From contig NZ_QMKJ01000001.1 of NCBI RefSeq assembly GCF_003290085.1, positions 310,001-374,000 of the forward strand: a stretch of 64,000 nt of DNA, read 5' to 3'. Below, piece after piece: positions 8,096 to 18,860 of this stretch (position 1 is its first letter; every line of letters begins with the position of its first letter). The notes beneath the pieces were generated by a model. The model was not told the DNA's origin, made no database searches, and saw only the letters and a program-made list of their open reading frames with translations. The position numbers and the translations under genes were made by a program. Source of the stretch: Aliidiomarina sp. B3213. Its GTDB lineage: Bacteria > Pseudomonadota > Gammaproteobacteria > Enterobacterales > Alteromonadaceae.

Positions 8096-9694
8096 TTAAC
8101 GGGGTAAATTGCCCTTAGAAGGTATCAGTACCGTAGGCTCTGAAGTCGAATGAGTTTCAGGATGATCCAGTGTGTAATGTAAACCACGACTTTCTTTCCG
8201 TTGCTGTGCACTTTTTATTATAAGTTCAGCAACTTGGGCTAGATTCCTCAGTTCTAACAAGTTATTTCGAACTTTGAAGTTTGAATAGTAGTCGTGAATT
8301 TCATGCTGAAGTAACTCTACGCGGCGAGCCGCGCGCTCTAAGCGCTTATTTGAGCGCACAATGCCCACGTAGTCCCACATAAACAAACGTAATTCGTGCC
8401 AGTTATGCTGAATAATGACTTCTTCGTCAGAGTCTGTAACTTGGCTTTCGTCCCATTCAGGAAGATTTGTGGGTATCGCTATTTCAGCCATATTCTCCAG
8501 CATATGCTTTGCCGCTGCACGGGCAAATACTACGCACTCGAGAAGTGAGTTACTCGCCATACGATTCGCACCATGAAGTCCCGTATATGCCACTTCACCA
8601 ATAGCATACAAGCACTCTATGTCGGTTTGTGCGTTTAGGTCTGTCATTACGCCGCCACAAGTGTAGTGGGCTGCAGGAACAACTGGCATGGGTTCGCGAG
8701 TAATATCAATATCTAGGCTCTTGCACTTTTCATAGATATTAGGGAAATGCTGACGAATAAATTCTGGTTCTTTGTGTGAGATGTCTAAATACATGCAATC
8801 AGCACCTAGACGCTTCATCTCGAAATCAATCGCGCGTGCAACTACGTCTCTGGGCGCTAGTTCTGCTGCTTCGTGAAAGTCAGGCATAAACCGTGTTCCG
8901 TCAGGGCGTTTTAAATACGCGCCTTCGCCACGTAATGCCTCGGTCAACAAAAAGTTTTGGGCTTGCGAGTGGTACAAACAAGTGGGGTGAAACTGATTAA
9001 ATTCCATATTCGCCACACGACAACCGGCTCGCCAGGCCATGGCAATACCATCGCCACTCGCAACATCGGGGTTTGATGTGTATTGGTAAACCTTACTGGC
9101 GCCGCCAGTGCAAAGTGCAGTGAATTTAGCGCTAATCGTATGAACACATTCGCTTTCGCGGTCCCAAACATATGCACCCACACAACGTCTTTGCTCATTC
9201 ACCGTAGCTAAAATTAGGTCTACCGCATTGTAGTTTTCGAGGACTTGAATTCTTGGGTGAGCCAACGCTTGTTCAACCAAAGTTGTTTGTACTGCCTTTC
9301 CTGTCGCGTCCGCAGCATGCAAAATTCTTCGATGGCTATGACCACCTTCGCGTGTAAGGTGAAACTTTGCGCTACCGTCGTCGGATTTTTCTTGGTCGAA
9401 AGCTACTCCCAACTCGATGAGCCATTGGAGGCTTTCTTTAGCGTGTGAAGCTGTATATTCAACAACTTCGCGATTACAAATACCTGCGCCGGCACGTAAG
9501 GTGTCCTCTACATGGGACTCAATACTGTCATTTTCGTCGAATACCGCAGCAATGCCGCCCTGAGCGTAATAAGTAGAGCCTTCTTTTAATGGCCCTTTCG
9601 ACAAAACAATGACATCTGCGGTCTTAGCTTTTTGTAAAGCCAAAGACAAACCGGCTGCTCCACTTCCAATGATGAGCACATCGCATGAGTACAT
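8096..9694 (-). CDS. nadB: L-aspartate oxidase NadB
   Basis: FAD enzyme that oxidises L-aspartate to iminoaspartate, the first step of NAD synthesis; NadA, not in this window, completes quinolinate. It has 532 residues, near the usual length of about 540. The N-terminal dinucleotide motif [13 protein letters not shown] binds FAD, and the succinate dehydrogenase-like active-site blocks [15 protein letters not shown] and [10 protein letters not shown] are all present. The C-terminal helical domain is complete. It is convergent with ygfX and divergent from rpoE, the conserved nadB/rpoE arrangement of gammaproteobacteria. Confidence 0.97.
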   Translation of the reverse strand: MYSCDVLIIGSGAAGLSLALQKAKTADVIVLSKGPLKEGSTYYAQGGIAAVFDENDSIESHVEDTLRAGAGICNREVVEYTASHAKESLQWLIELGVAFDQEKSDDGSAKFHLTREGGHSHRRILHAADATGKAVQTTLVEQALAHPRIQVLENYNAVDLILATVNEQRRCVGAYVWDRESECVHTISAKFTALCTGGASKVYQYTSNPDVASGDGIAMAWRAGCRVANMEFNQFHPTCLYHSQAQNFLLTEALRGEGAYLKRPDGTRFMPDFHEAAELAPRDVVARAIDFEMKRLGADCMYLDISHKEPEFIRQHFPNIYEKCKSLDIDITREPMPVVPAAHYTCGGVMTDLNAQTDIECLYAIGEVAYTGLHGANRMASNSLLECVVFARAAAKHMLENMAEIAIPTNLPEWDESQVTDSDEEVIIQHNWHELRLFMWDYVGIVRSNKRLERAARRVELLQHEIHDYYSNFKVRNNLLELRNLAQVAELIIKSAQQRKESRGLHYTLDHPETHSTSEPTVLIPSKGNLPR

Positions 9695-9762
9695 AGCGCA
9701 AAGAACCTTGATAAGATATTGTATGTTTAATTACTAATTTTACCCTTCATTAGAAAAAAAAT

Positions 9763-9791
9763 GCGAACTTTTCGAAGTAGTGTGTGTCTAG
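9763..9791 (+). promoter_or_regulatory. Sigma-E-type promoter of rpoE
   Basis: GCGAACTT (9763-9770), a 16-base spacer and TCTAG (9787-9791) closely resemble the sigma-E consensus GGAACTT-N16-TCTRA. It lies about 80 bases before the rpoE start, so RpoE would drive its own operon, as in E. coli. Confidence 0.72.
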
Positions 9792-9868
9792 ATGTTACAT
9801 AACGATGTAAGAGCCTGCTTCAAAGCATGGAAAACTAGGAAGTTCAGTCGAGGAGAGAGTGGGCTCTG

Positions 9869-10450
9869 ATGAGCGAACAAGAAATTGATCAAAAGCTGGT
9901 TGAGCGAGTACAGCGAGGTGATCAACGTGCGTTTGATGTGTTGGTAAAGAAGTATCAGCACAAAATAATGAGTCTTGTGTCTAGGTACGTAAAACAACCT
10001 GGTGACGTAGCCGACGTGGCGCAAGAAACATTTATAAAAGCGTATCGTGCACTCCCTAATTTTAGAGGTGAAAGTGCGTTTTATACCTGGCTGTATCGTA
10101 TTGCGGTGAATACATCGAAAAATTATTTAGTTTCAAGGAGTCGTAAACCTGTCGGTTCAGACGTTGATATTGAAGACGTTGAATTTATGGAGCAAGGACA
10201 GGCATTAAAGGAAATCGCAACGCCGGAAAGCTTAATGATGTCTGATCAGCTAAAGCAGACTGTGATGAAGGCGATAGACGATTTACCAGATGACTTAAAA
10301 CAAGCGATTACTCTGAGAGAGCTTGATGGGCTGGGGTACGAAGAGATCGCACAAACTATGGACTGTCCTATTGGGACCGTTCGTTCAAGGATATTTCGAG
10401 CGCGTGAAGCCATTGATGAACGCATTCGGCCCTTGTTAGATCAAGAGTAA
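9869..10450 (+). CDS. rpoE: Envelope-stress sigma factor RpoE (sigma-24)
   Basis: ECF sigma factor of 193 residues (E. coli 191) that directs transcription of outer-membrane assembly and protein-quality genes. Region 2 (about residues 22-90, with DVAQETFIKAYRALP) and region 4 (about 130-185, with LRELDGLGYEEIA and the GTVRSRIFRARE recognition helix) are complete. The ATG follows a strong AGGAGAGAG Shine-Dalgarno. It heads the rpoE-rseA-rseB-rseC operon, so activity should be held by RseA until the DegS/RseP cascade releases it. Confidence 0.98.
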   Translation: MSEQEIDQKLVERVQRGDQRAFDVLVKKYQHKIMSLVSRYVKQPGDVADVAQETFIKAYRALPNFRGESAFYTWLYRIAVNTSKNYLVSRSRKPVGSDVDIEDVEFMEQGQALKEIATPESLMMSDQLKQTVMKAIDDLPDDLKQAITLRELDGLGYEEIAQTMDCPIGTVRSRIFRAREAIDERIRPLLDQE

Positions 10451-10470
10451 ACGATTTGAGGATCTTGAAT

Positions 10471-11091
10471 ATGACCAAACATCAACATGAGCATCTTTCA
10501 GGCTTAACGGACGACTTTGAAGTTACGTCTGAAAGTGTTGATGCGCTAGTCGAAAGTAGTGAACAGCGAGAAACATGGGCGCGCTACCATGTATTACGCT
10601 CGGCGATTCGCGGAGAGTACCATGGTGGACCTGTTGATATTTCTGCAGCTGTAGCCAGCGTGGTAGAGCAGGAGCCTCCAATTTTGGCCCCTAACTCTGG
10701 TCGCAAAGCCGTTGTTAATTTTAAACAATGGCTGAAGCCAGCAGCCAACGTTGCTGTTGCCGCGAGCGTGGCACTTATTACGGTTGTTGGCGTAATGCAG
10801 TATCAACGTATTGACGATGGTTCAACACTGGGAACAACGGGTAGCGCTGAGGTTACAAACCAAGCCGCAACTCCTGTGCTGCAAACTATGCCGCTTGGGG
10901 GAACGATAAACCCAGTAAGTTATGACGCAGTGGTACCACAGCAAAGCCAGTATTCAGAACAAGATATAGAGCGTATGCGTATGCGTATGCAAATTCAGTC
11001 TTATCTGCAAAACCACTATATGCAAGTTCAGTCTCAGCAGGTTTCTGAGCCTGAAACTTCAGAGCTTGAAGAAGAGCAGAACAATCCATAG
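10471..11091 (+). CDS. rseA: Anti-sigma-E factor RseA
   Basis: Single-pass inner-membrane protein of 206 residues that holds RpoE inactive. The N-terminal cytoplasmic part (about 1-85) contains the sigma-binding motif ETWARYHVLRSAIRG. One hydrophobic segment lies at about 88-108 (ANVAVAASVALITVVGVM), and the periplasmic part is rich in Gln. I chose ATG 10471 rather than the in-frame TTG at 10456, since the GAGGATC Shine-Dalgarno lies between the two. The C-terminus here ends in acidic residues and is not an obvious YxF-type DegS signal, as expected since that signal belongs to porins. Confidence 0.93.
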   Translation: MTKHQHEHLSGLTDDFEVTSESVDALVESSEQRETWARYHVLRSAIRGEYHGGPVDISAAVASVVEQEPPILAPNSGRKAVVNFKQWLKPAANVAVAASVALITVVGVMQYQRIDDGSTLGTTGSAEVTNQAATPVLQTMPLGGTINPVSYDAVVPQQSQYSEQDIERMRMRMQIQSYLQNHYMQVQSQQVSEPETSELEEEQNNP

Positions 11092-11122
11092 TTTTAGCTA
11101 GGGTATGAGGTTTTAGTTTTTG

Positions 11123-12136
11123 ATGCGTAGTCGAATAAGTTGCTTTTTATTCACTGTTGTTGGTGTGGTTATGCTGCTGCAACCAACAGCATTTGCGCAA
11201 TCTGAAGACGAATTGCCGCAACAAGACCCGCCACAACGTTTAGATGCACGTGAAGCCGGGGAAGCCTGGTTTTCACGCATGCAAGAAGCCCTGAGAACAC
11301 TAAATTTTTCAGCAAAATTTGTAGCCATAGACCCGTTTGGAATGCAGATGTACCGTTGGCTGCACTCGGTTAATGCGGAAAATGGTGAAGTAGAAGTGCT
11401 GGAGCAGCTTGACGGTCCACCTCAACCCATAATTCGCGTTAATAATCGCTTGTCTTACTTTCAGTCTGTGGGAGATTCATATTCGACCGAGGGGTCGCAC
11501 ATTATAGGTCCATGGCCTGAAGGTATTCACACTCCCGTTTCTCGTCTTTCCTCGTCGTACGACATCGTCCTTGCGGGTGGGGTGCGTGTTTTAGATACCC
11601 AAGCGATTCATGTTCGATTACTTCCAAAAGATGCGGAGCGCTACAATTATTCGTTTTATATTGACCGTAACACTGGCATGTTACTTGGTGCGAAAACGTT
11701 TGCGCCTCAGGGAGAGTTGCTCAGCCAAGTTTTACTTAGCCACTTTGAATATCAACAACACCCGATTGAAGATTTAGAGCGCTCAGTTTCTGAGGTTCAA
11801 ATGCCTAGAATGCTAAGTACAGGGCGCGAATCGGATTCAACCCAAAGTTGGGTGGTTGAAGGTAAGCCTATTGGTTTTCAGCTAGTGAGGCAGCAAATGG
11901 TAGAGCTTTCACCCTTTACCTCTCTAGCCGACCATATGCTGTTTTCTGATGGCATGACCCAGTTTTCTGTTTATGTGAACTCTGGTGAAGAGCGACCCGC
12001 GCCGGTGCGTGTACAAAGCCTATATTCCGTGGTTTCGGTGGATAAAGGACCCTTTACGGTAACCGTTGTCGGCAAAATTCCTATTCCATTGGCAGAGCGA
12101 GTTGCCCGGTCTGTTGAGAGGGTTAACGGTCAATGA
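11123..12136 (+). CDS. rseB: Sigma-E regulatory protein RseB (periplasmic)
   Basis: Periplasmic protein of 337 residues that binds RseA, shields it from DegS and senses lipopolysaccharide intermediates. A signal peptide is clear (basic RSR, a hydrophobic core, and cleavage after AFA at about residue 26). Two domains follow: a LolA-like lipid-binding fold (about 40-215) and a smaller C-terminal domain (about 230-330) that contacts RseA. The ATG at 11123 is preferred over the adjoining TTG at 11120. It ends with a 4-bp overlap with rseC, which suggests coupled translation. Confidence 0.95.
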   Translation: MRSRISCFLFTVVGVVMLLQPTAFAQSEDELPQQDPPQRLDAREAGEAWFSRMQEALRTLNFSAKFVAIDPFGMQMYRWLHSVNAENGEVEVLEQLDGPPQPIIRVNNRLSYFQSVGDSYSTEGSHIIGPWPEGIHTPVSRLSSSYDIVLAGGVRVLDTQAIHVRLLPKDAERYNYSFYIDRNTGMLLGAKTFAPQGELLSQVLLSHFEYQQHPIEDLERSVSEVQMPRMLSTGRESDSTQSWVVEGKPIGFQLVRQQMVELSPFTSLADHMLFSDGMTQFSVYVNSGEERPAPVRVQSLYSVVSVDKGPFTVTVVGKIPIPLAERVARSVERVNGQ

Positions 12137-12564
12137 TTAGAGAACTTGGAATAGTTTCTAGCATTCAAGGTCAACACATTGAAGTTAAAACTCAGATCAA
12201 GTCAGGCTGTTCAGGGTGCTCACACCAAAGCCATTGTGGTACCGGTTTATTGAGTAAAGCTATGCCGCACAGAGAGGGTATAGTGTCGGTGTATTCAACG
12301 GAGCCATTGCAAATTGGTGACAGTGTTGAGCTATTGATACCCGAGCAAGATATGATGGTTTTTTCTTTTCTTATGTACGGGTTGCCGCTTGTCGGACTCG
12401 TTGTAGGAGCATCATTAGGATACTGGCTGCAACCACAGGAAGAGCTCACAAGTATTTTGCTGGGACTGTTGGGTAGCGGATTAACTTTTGGGCTGCTGAA
12501 AGCCTATTTCAGACGCCGTGATATTCGGATTCAAAAGTCCCTTTCCATAAAAGCTGTCGATTAG
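12133..12564 (+). CDS. rseC: SoxR-reducing/sigma-E accessory protein RseC
   Basis: Inner-membrane protein of 143 residues. The N-terminal cytoplasmic part has the Cys pattern GCSGCSHQSHCG (about residues 23-34) that defines the family. Two membrane helices follow (about 75-95 and 101-118), then a short basic tail. In other bacteria RseC relatives act with the Rsx electron-transfer complex or affect sigma-E; the exact role is unsettled. It overlaps rseB by ATGA and closes the operon. Confidence 0.93.
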   Translation: MIRELGIVSSIQGQHIEVKTQIKSGCSGCSHQSHCGTGLLSKAMPHREGIVSVYSTEPLQIGDSVELLIPEQDMMVFSFLMYGLPLVGLVVGASLGYWLQPQEELTSILLGLLGSGLTFGLLKAYFRRRDIRIQKSLSIKAVD

Positions 12565-12668
12565 CGTCGGCTTTGATTGTGGTAACTTGCAAAAGTCAGT
12601 AAAATTCCCGCCTAAGAAATTGAAACGGTTTCATTCTAAACCGTGTTTTCATCGTGATTGAGGTATGC

Positions 12669-14486
12669 ATGAGCCAACAAGGCATCGCTAAAGAGAATAT
12701 CCGTAACTTTTCTATTATTGCCCATATCGACCACGGTAAGTCGACGCTTTCCGATCGTCTTATTCATTTTTGTGGCGGGTTAACGGATCGTGAGATGGCC
12801 GAGCAAGTTTTAGACTCGATGGATATTGAACGTGAGCGTGGAATTACTATCAAAGCGCAAAGTGTGACGCTTTATTATGATGCGGACGACGGTGAACGCT
12901 ATCAACTTAACTTTATCGATACGCCGGGTCACGTTGACTTCTCGTACGAAGTGTCTCGTAGCCTTGCTGGTTGTGAGGGTGCGCTATTGGTTGTTGATGC
13001 CGCGCAGGGTGTGGAAGCGCAAACTCTAGCGAACTGCTACACCGCAATAGACATGGACCTTGAAGTCGTTCCTGTACTGAACAAAATTGACCTTCCACAA
13101 GCCGATCCGATGGCTATCGCGCAAGAAATTGAAGATATTGTAGGTATAGAAGCAGTTGACGCGGTTCAGTGTTCAGCGAAAACCGGTATCGGAATTAAAG
13201 AAGTGCTTGAGCGCATTGTAAAACAAATTCCTTCACCGAAAGACGATGCAGTAGACGAAGAGCCACTGCAAGCTCTAATCATCGATTCTTGGTTCGACAA
13301 TTATCAAGGCGTTGTCTCCTTAGTGCGTATCAAAAAAGGCGTACTTCGCGTTGGCGAAAAGATGAAGGTTATGTCGACGGGCCAGGCGCACTTAGTGGAT
13401 AAAGTGGGTATTTTCACACCAAAACAAACTGAAACGGGTGTACTTCGTGCTGGTGAAGTGGGCTATGTCATTTCCGGTATAAAAGACATTCATGGTGCGC
13501 CAGTAGGCGATACGTTAACCCACGCCAAAGTTCCAGCTGAAAAGCCGTTGCCAGGCTTTCAGAAGGTTAAACCTCAGGTGTACGCGGGTATGTTCCCGAT
13601 AAGCTCTGATGATTACGAGAACTTCCGCGATGCACTTGATAAGTTAAGCCTGAACGATGCGTCGTTGTTCTTTGAACCTGAAAATTCAAGTGCTTTGGGT
13701 TTTGGTTTCCGTTGTGGCTTCTTGGGTATGTTGCACATGGAAATTATTCAAGAACGATTAGAGCGTGAATATGACATTGACCTTATCACTACCGCACCAA
13801 CAGTAGTTTATAAAGTGCAAACTACTGACGGTAAAGAACTTAAGGTGGATAACCCTGCATATTTACCGCCGGTAAACGACATCGAAGAAATCTATGAACC
13901 TATTGTTGAAGCTAATATTTTAGTGCCACAAGAGCACGTGGGTAACGTTATTACACTTTGTGTAGAGAAACGTGGTGTGCAAAAAGACATGGGCTATCAC
14001 GGTAAGCAAGTGGCTTTAACCTACGACCTACCCATGGCTGAAGTTGTGATGGACTTCTTTGACCGTTTGAAGTCGACCAGTAGAGGTTATGCGTCACTTG
14101 ATTATCATTTCAAACGATTTGAACCATCAGACATGGTTAGGGTCGATATAATGATTAACGGTGAACGTGTAGATGCCTTAGCCATGATTTGTCACCGTAG
14201 CATTAGCCAGTCGCGCGGTCGTGAGGTGGTGGAGAAAATGCGAGAGCTTATTCCGCGCCAAATGTTTGATATCGCAATTCAAGCGGCAATTGGTAACCAC
14301 ATTATTGCGCGAAGCACGGTAAAACAATTGCGTAAAAACGTAACCGCAAAGTGTTATGGTGGTGACGTAAGCCGTAAGAAAAAACTATTACAGAAACAGA
14401 AAGAAGGTAAGAAGCGCATGAAGCAGTTAGGGAATGTTGAAGTTCCTCAAGAAGCATTTCTTGCTGTACTTAAAACCGGAAAGTAG
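12669..14486 (+). CDS. lepA: Elongation factor 4 (LepA)
   Basis: Translational GTPase of 605 residues that acts on stalled or initiating ribosomes. The G motifs are AHIDHGKST, a DTPGHVDF switch II and NKIDLP, followed by domain II, the two EF-G-like domains (with [12 protein letters not shown]) and the LepA-specific C-terminal domain ending in VAAKCYGGD-like residues ([16 protein letters not shown]). I chose ATG 12669, after GAGG, over an upstream in-frame GTG at 12654, as it gives the usual N-terminus. It lies 18 bp before lepB, the classic lepA-lepB pair. Confidence 0.98.
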   Translation: MSQQGIAKENIRNFSIIAHIDHGKSTLSDRLIHFCGGLTDREMAEQVLDSMDIERERGITIKAQSVTLYYDADDGERYQLNFIDTPGHVDFSYEVSRSLAGCEGALLVVDAAQGVEAQTLANCYTAIDMDLEVVPVLNKIDLPQADPMAIAQEIEDIVGIEAVDAVQCSAKTGIGIKEVLERIVKQIPSPKDDAVDEEPLQALIIDSWFDNYQGVVSLVRIKKGVLRVGEKMKVMSTGQAHLVDKVGIFTPKQTETGVLRAGEVGYVISGIKDIHGAPVGDTLTHAKVPAEKPLPGFQKVKPQVYAGMFPISSDDYENFRDALDKLSLNDASLFFEPENSSALGFGFRCGFLGMLHMEIIQERLEREYDIDLITTAPTVVYKVQTTDGKELKVDNPAYLPPVNDIEEIYEPIVEANILVPQEHVGNVITLCVEKRGVQKDMGYHGKQVALTYDLPMAEVVMDFFDRLKSTSRGYASLDYHFKRFEPSDMVRVDIMINGERVDALAMICHRSISQSRGREVVEKMRELIPRQMFDIAIQAAIGNHIIARSTVKQLRKNVTAKCYGGDVSRKKKLLQKQKEGKKRMKQLGNVEVPQEAFLAVLKTGK

Positions 14487-14504
14487 GGCAAGGGAGCCTG
14501 TTGA

Positions 14505-15425
14505 ATGACGACTTTTTATTTTTCTCTGATCCTTGTTTTAGTGACTGCTTTGACCGGGCTTGTGTGGCTATTCGACCACTATTTTTTGAAGCCTAAAAGA
14601 CAACAAGCAGTTGCTAACGTTGAAGAGCAAACCGGACATAAACTTTCAGAAGACGACGCCAGAGCTGTGGCGCCTGAGCCGGGCATCGTAGAGTTTTCAC
14701 GTTCTGCTTTTCCAATTATCGCGTTTATTCTTATTATGCGCTCGTTCGTGTATGAGCCTTTTAGAATTCCGTCAGGTTCTATGATGCCTACTTTATTGGT
14801 AGGTGACTTTATTCTGGTGGAGAAATTCCGCTACGGTGTTCGAGAGCCATTAACCCGTCATGAAATCTTCTCTACCGGGCTTCCAGAGCATGGCGACGTA
14901 GCCGTATTTAAATACCCTTTAGAGCCGGATATCGATTATATAAAGCGTATTATTGGTTTGCCGGGAGACAAGATTGTTTACCGTGACAAGAAGTTTTACG
15001 TGGAGAAGGCGTGTGCTCCCGAGTGTTTAGGCGAGAATCAGGTAGAAATAGAGCAAAACTTTGTCGCTGAAGGTGAGTATTTTCAAGGCCGCGTACCGTT
15101 ACGAACCTTTAATGAGTCGCATGGTGATGCAGATTACAACGTGCTTCTTAACCCTGCCGCAGGTTCGCAGTTAGGCGGCTTTTATAACCAACCAGGTACA
15201 CGCCGAGGCGAATGGATTGTGCCAGAAGGGCATTATTTCGCCATTGGTGACAACAGAGACAACTCTAGAGATAGCCGCTTTTGGGGATTCGTGCCACAAG
15301 AAAACTTAGTGGGCCGAGCGGTGTTTGTGTGGTTGAGTTTAGAATTTGATCACGCGCCAGACTCTAAGTTGCCGGGTTGGGTTCCTACCGGCATTCGTTT
15401 TGAACGTTTGGGGAGAATCGATTGA
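14505..15425 (+). CDS. lepB: Signal peptidase I (LepB)
   Basis: Inner-membrane serine protease of 306 residues that removes signal peptides from exported proteins. Two N-terminal membrane helices are visible (about 4-27 and 67-83). The catalytic Ser is S92 in PSGSMMPTL and the Lys is K147 in [13 protein letters not shown]. The C-terminal box [14 protein letters not shown] is intact. The stop codon overlaps the TTG start of rnc, so the two are tightly coupled. Confidence 0.98.
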   Translation: MTTFYFSLILVLVTALTGLVWLFDHYFLKPKRQQAVANVEEQTGHKLSEDDARAVAPEPGIVEFSRSAFPIIAFILIMRSFVYEPFRIPSGSMMPTLLVGDFILVEKFRYGVREPLTRHEIFSTGLPEHGDVAVFKYPLEPDIDYIKRIIGLPGDKIVYRDKKFYVEKACAPECLGENQVEIEQNFVAEGEYFQGRVPLRTFNESHGDADYNVLLNPAAGSQLGGFYNQPGTRRGEWIVPEGHYFAIGDNRDNSRDSRFWGFVPQENLVGRAVFVWLSLEFDHAPDSKLPGWVPTGIRFERLGRID

Positions 15426-16129
15426 AGCTCTCAACCATCCAGTTGAATGTACTTTCTAGCGCAATCGGCTATACCTTTAAGAATAAAGATTTATTGTACG
15501 AGGCTTTAACGCACAGAAGCGCAGGCCCAGTGCATTACGAAAGACTAGAGTTTTTAGGTGACTCGTTATTAGGCTTTTTTATTGCTGAGGCGTTGTACCA
15601 GAAGTTTCCGAAAACAGACGAGGGCGACTTAAGCCGTATGCGAGCGTCGCTCGTTTGTGGTCCGATGCTGGCGAAGATAGCTAAGGAATTTAATCTTAGT
15701 GAATACCTCAACCTTGGCCCTGGGGAATTAAAAAGCGGCGGCTTCCGCAGAGAGTCGACATTGTCAGATGTGGTGGAAGCCTTAATCGGCGGCATGTATT
15801 TAGACAGTGGTTTGGACGTTTGTAAATCGATTGTTTTGTCTTGGTACCGTGAGCGCCTCGAGAAAATTCAGCCAGGTCAGAGCCATAAAGATCCAAAAAC
15901 TAGACTGCAAGAGTGGCTGCAGTCGAGACAGTTTGACTTACCTGACTATGTGATTGAGTCGACAAGTGGCAAGGCCCACAATCAAAAATTTACCGTTTCT
16001 TGCTCTATTCAACCTATTGAGAACAAGCTTGTAGGCCAAGGTACGTCGAGAAGAAAAGCAGAGCAAGACGCAGCGTCTAAAGCTTATGCGGCAATTGAAG
16101 CGAAAATCGCGAACGGAGAGCTGAAATGA
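15422..16129 (+). CDS. rnc: Ribonuclease III, TTG start
   Basis: Double-strand-specific endoribonuclease of 235 residues that processes rRNA precursors and many mRNAs. The catalytic signature ERLEFLGDS is at about residues 40-48, the second metal-binding site DVVEALIGG is present, and a double-stranded RNA-binding domain (about 155-228) ends with the [12 protein letters not shown] motif. The TTG at 15422 is the only start that gives the family N-terminus; it overlaps the lepB stop by four bases and follows GGGAGA. A weak start would suit the known self-limiting expression of this enzyme, but that is inference. Confidence 0.96.
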   Translation: MKLSTIQLNVLSSAIGYTFKNKDLLYEALTHRSAGPVHYERLEFLGDSLLGFFIAEALYQKFPKTDEGDLSRMRASLVCGPMLAKIAKEFNLSEYLNLGPGELKSGGFRRESTLSDVVEALIGGMYLDSGLDVCKSIVLSWYRERLEKIQPGQSHKDPKTRLQEWLQSRQFDLPDYVIESTSGKAHNQKFTVSCSIQPIENKLVGQGTSRRKAEQDAASKAYAAIEAKIANGELK

Positions 16130-17031
16130 CCGAACAAGAAAAAACATACAATGGGTTTATAGCGATTGTTGGTCGCCCTAATGTAGGTAAATCAACATTA
16201 CTAAACCAATTGCTTGGTCAGAAAATCAGTATTACCTCTAAGAAAGCGCAGACTACCCGTCACCGAATTATCGGTATCGACACGGAAGGGCCTTACCAAA
16301 CCGTTTATGTAGACACGCCTGGATTACATCAGGACGAGAAACGCGCTATAAACCGATTAATGAACAGAGCTGCCAGTAGTTCTATTGGCGACGTAGAGCT
16401 TGCATTGTTTGTGGTTGAAGGCACGAAGTGGACTAGCGATGACGAAATGGTGCTTGAAAAGTTACAGCAAGCAAAACGTCCTGTTGCCCTAATTATCAAT
16501 AAAATTGATCAAATTAAGAAAAAGGATGAGTTACTTCCTCATATTGCAGCACTGAGCAAGCGTTTTGACTTTGTTGATATTTTGCCGATGAGTGCGAAAA
16601 CGCCAGATCATATTCCTCAGTTGAAAGCGATTGTAAGAAGGTTCCTTCGCGAAGGTATGCACTTCTTCCCGGAAGATTACGTAACAGACCGTTCTGTTCG
16701 TTTTATGGTGGCAGAAACCGTTCGTGAGAAGTTGATGCGCTACACCGGTGATGAATTACCATACTCAACAACGGTAGAAATCGAAAAGTTTAATGAACAA
16801 GCGTCGGGCGTTATTTTAATCCATGCACTAATTTTGGTGGAACGCGAAGGCCAAAAACGCATGGTTATTGGTAATAAAGGCAGTAAATTAAAGATGGTTG
16901 GTCAGGACGCGCGCAGAGATATAGAGCGCTTGCTACAGAACCAAGTGAACCTGCAATTATGGGTGAAGGTTAAATCTGGTTGGGCCGACGACGAGCGAGC
17001 ACTGCGTAGTTTGGGGTATGGAGAGGAATAA
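16126..17031 (+). CDS. era: GTPase Era
   Basis: Essential GTPase of 301 residues that binds 16S rRNA near its 3' end and assists assembly of the small ribosomal subunit. The G1 motif GRPNVGKST, the DTPG motif and NKID are present in the N-terminal domain, and a KH RNA-binding domain (about 205-285, with [12 protein letters not shown]) follows. It begins inside the rnc stop (ATGA) and ends with a TAATG overlap with recO, so translation of the three is likely coupled. Confidence 0.98.
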   Translation: MTEQEKTYNGFIAIVGRPNVGKSTLLNQLLGQKISITSKKAQTTRHRIIGIDTEGPYQTVYVDTPGLHQDEKRAINRLMNRAASSSIGDVELALFVVEGTKWTSDDEMVLEKLQQAKRPVALIINKIDQIKKKDELLPHIAALSKRFDFVDILPMSAKTPDHIPQLKAIVRRFLREGMHFFPEDYVTDRSVRFMVAETVREKLMRYTGDELPYSTTVEIEKFNEQASGVILIHALILVEREGQKRMVIGNKGSKLKMVGQDARRDIERLLQNQVNLQLWVKVKSGWADDERALRSLGYGEE

Positions 17032-17717
17032 TGCCTCGAGGTGTTATTTTGCACCGTTGGCCGTTTCAAGAAACTGGCTTCATTGTTGAAATTTTCTCCG
17101 ATACTCTTGGCAAGGTTCGTGCTGTAGCAAAGGGCGCTAAGCGCCCTAAGTCTCCTTGGCGTGGTGTATTGGAACCATTCCAAGTGCTCGACTTCGACCT
17201 TACTGGGCGAGGCGAACTTAAAACCTTAACGCGTGCTGAAATTTCGAAGAACTTTAAGCTAAGTGGCACGTACCTATATAGTGGTTTCTATTTAAATGAA
17301 CTATTGCAAAGGTTATTGCCAGAGCAATATGTTCAAGAAACACTGTTCCAAGATTACCTTTCAACGTTGCAACTTCTGCATGAGCAAGTCATGTTAGAAG
17401 TAGTTCTGCGCAAATTTGAATGGTGTGTGCTAGAACACTTAGACTTAGATTTCTCTTGGCAATCGGATGCGGAAACACAAGAGCCTATTAAGCCCAGCGG
17501 TTATTACAGGTTTGTACCCGAAGTTGGCTTCGTCGAAATTATGGGTGCTACAGATGCAAATGACTTTTCCGGTGAGGAAATTCAGGCGTTGGCTAAATTT
17601 GAATTTAGTGATGAGAATCAATTGCGTAGATATAAACAGCTTATGCGTTGGGCATTGCAACCTTATTTGGGTAGCAAGCCGCTACATAGCCGAAACCTAT
17701 TTAAACCACAAAATTAA
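17031..17717 (+). CDS. recO: DNA repair protein RecO
   Basis: Recombination mediator of 228 residues that works with RecR to load RecA on SSB-coated DNA. An N-terminal OB fold (about 1-80, with the pattern AKGAKRPKSPWRG) and a helical C-terminal domain are seen. There is no zinc-finger Cys cluster, as in E. coli and unlike Gram-positive RecO. It starts one base before the end of era. The spacing to pdxJ is 12 bp. Confidence 0.95.
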   Translation: MPRGVILHRWPFQETGFIVEIFSDTLGKVRAVAKGAKRPKSPWRGVLEPFQVLDFDLTGRGELKTLTRAEISKNFKLSGTYLYSGFYLNELLQRLLPEQYVQETLFQDYLSTLQLLHEQVMLEVVLRKFEWCVLEHLDLDFSWQSDAETQEPIKPSGYYRFVPEVGFVEIMGATDANDFSGEEIQALAKFEFSDENQLRRYKQLMRWALQPYLGSKPLHSRNLFKPQN

Positions 17718-17729
17718 GAGTGGAGCGTA

Positions 17730-18461
17730 ATGGAAGAAGTTAAATTAGGCGTGAACATCGACCATATAGCAACGTTGCGTAATGCGCGTGGTGTTGCATA
17801 CCCTGATCCTGTTTATGCGGCTGCTATTGCAGAGCAGAATGGTGCTGACGGTATTACTATTCATTTACGTGAAGATCGCCGACATATTAAAGATAGAGAC
17901 GTAGTACTTCTAGCTGAAACCATTCAAACCAGAATGAATCTGGAAATGGCAATGACCGATGAAATGGTTGATATCGCCTGTAAAACCAAGCCTGCTTTTG
18001 TGTGTTTAGTTCCTGAAAAGCGGGAAGAATTAACAACTGAAGGTGGTTTAGACGTATATGGACAACTAGAGCGTACACGTGACGTAGTCGCTCGCTTGTC
18101 GGAAGCGGGTATTCTGGTGTCGCTGTTTATTGATGCCGATAAGCGTCAAATTGAAGCTGCGAAAGAAGTGAATGCACCGTATATCGAGTTGCATACAGGC
18201 CATTACGCGGAAACCTCGGGCGAGGAGCAACAAAAAGAACTTCGCCGTATTCAAACTGGCGCCAGAGACGCGCATCAGCTTGGTTTAGTAGTTAATGCTG
18301 GACACGGCCTTCATTACCATAACACCCGTGCTATCGCGCAAATTCCAGAACTTTACGAGCTTAATATTGGACACGCGATTATTGCCAAGTCAGTATTTAG
18401 CGGTTTAGCCGGAGCAGTTCGCGAAATGAAAGACCTACTCATTGAAGCGAGGAAAGTGTGA
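17730..18461 (+). CDS. pdxJ: Pyridoxine 5'-phosphate synthase PdxJ
   Basis: Condenses 3-amino-1-hydroxyacetone phosphate with deoxyxylulose 5-phosphate to make pyridoxine phosphate, the last ring-forming step of vitamin B6 synthesis. It has 243 residues as is usual. The TIM-barrel motifs [14 protein letters not shown] at the N-terminus, REDRRHI, and [11 protein letters not shown] near the C-terminus are intact. Its TGA stop overlaps the GTG start of acpS, the conserved pdxJ-acpS pair. Confidence 0.98.
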   Translation: MEEVKLGVNIDHIATLRNARGVAYPDPVYAAAIAEQNGADGITIHLREDRRHIKDRDVVLLAETIQTRMNLEMAMTDEMVDIACKTKPAFVCLVPEKREELTTEGGLDVYGQLERTRDVVARLSEAGILVSLFIDADKRQIEAAKEVNAPYIELHTGHYAETSGEEQQKELRRIQTGARDAHQLGLVVNAGHGLHYHNTRAIAQIPELYELNIGHAIIAKSVFSGLAGAVREMKDLLIEARKV

Positions 18462-18838
18462 GCGTTAAAGGTGTTGGAACTGATATTGTTGCAGTAGCCA
18501 GAATTAAGTCGGCGTATGAGCGTCAGTCATCTTTTGCTGAACGTATTTTAACGCCTCACGAACTTGAGGAAATGACTGAGGTACGTGACCCGGAACGTTT
18601 CATTGCTAAAAGGTTTGCGGCGAAGGAGGCATGCCTTAAAGCGCTCGGAACCGGATTAGCAAAAGGAATGTCGTGGCAGGACATTACCATATCCCATACT
18701 AAAGAGGGCCAGCCCCTCATAAAATTGACGGGGCAGGCAGAAATTCGAGCAAAAGACTTGCAAGCAACACAGTTTCATTTGAGTATTAGTGATGAGACAG
18801 ATTTTGCAGTTGCATTTGTAATTGCGGAGCAAGCGTAA
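18458..18838 (+). CDS. acpS: Holo-[acyl-carrier-protein] synthase AcpS, GTG start
   Basis: Transfers 4'-phosphopantetheine from coenzyme A to acyl carrier protein. It has 126 residues. The metal-binding Asp in [12 protein letters not shown] and the second motif [15 protein letters not shown] are both present. The GTG at 18458 overlaps the pdxJ stop by four bases. It is followed by relA after 22 bp; the rRNA methyltransferase gene often found between these two in enterics is absent. Confidence 0.96.
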   Translation: MSVKGVGTDIVAVARIKSAYERQSSFAERILTPHELEEMTEVRDPERFIAKRFAAKEACLKALGTGLAKGMSWQDITISHTKEGQPLIKLTGQAEIRAKDLQATQFHLSISDETDFAVAFVIAEQA

Positions 18839-18860
18839 AAAGTTGTAGTGAGGTTTAGCC

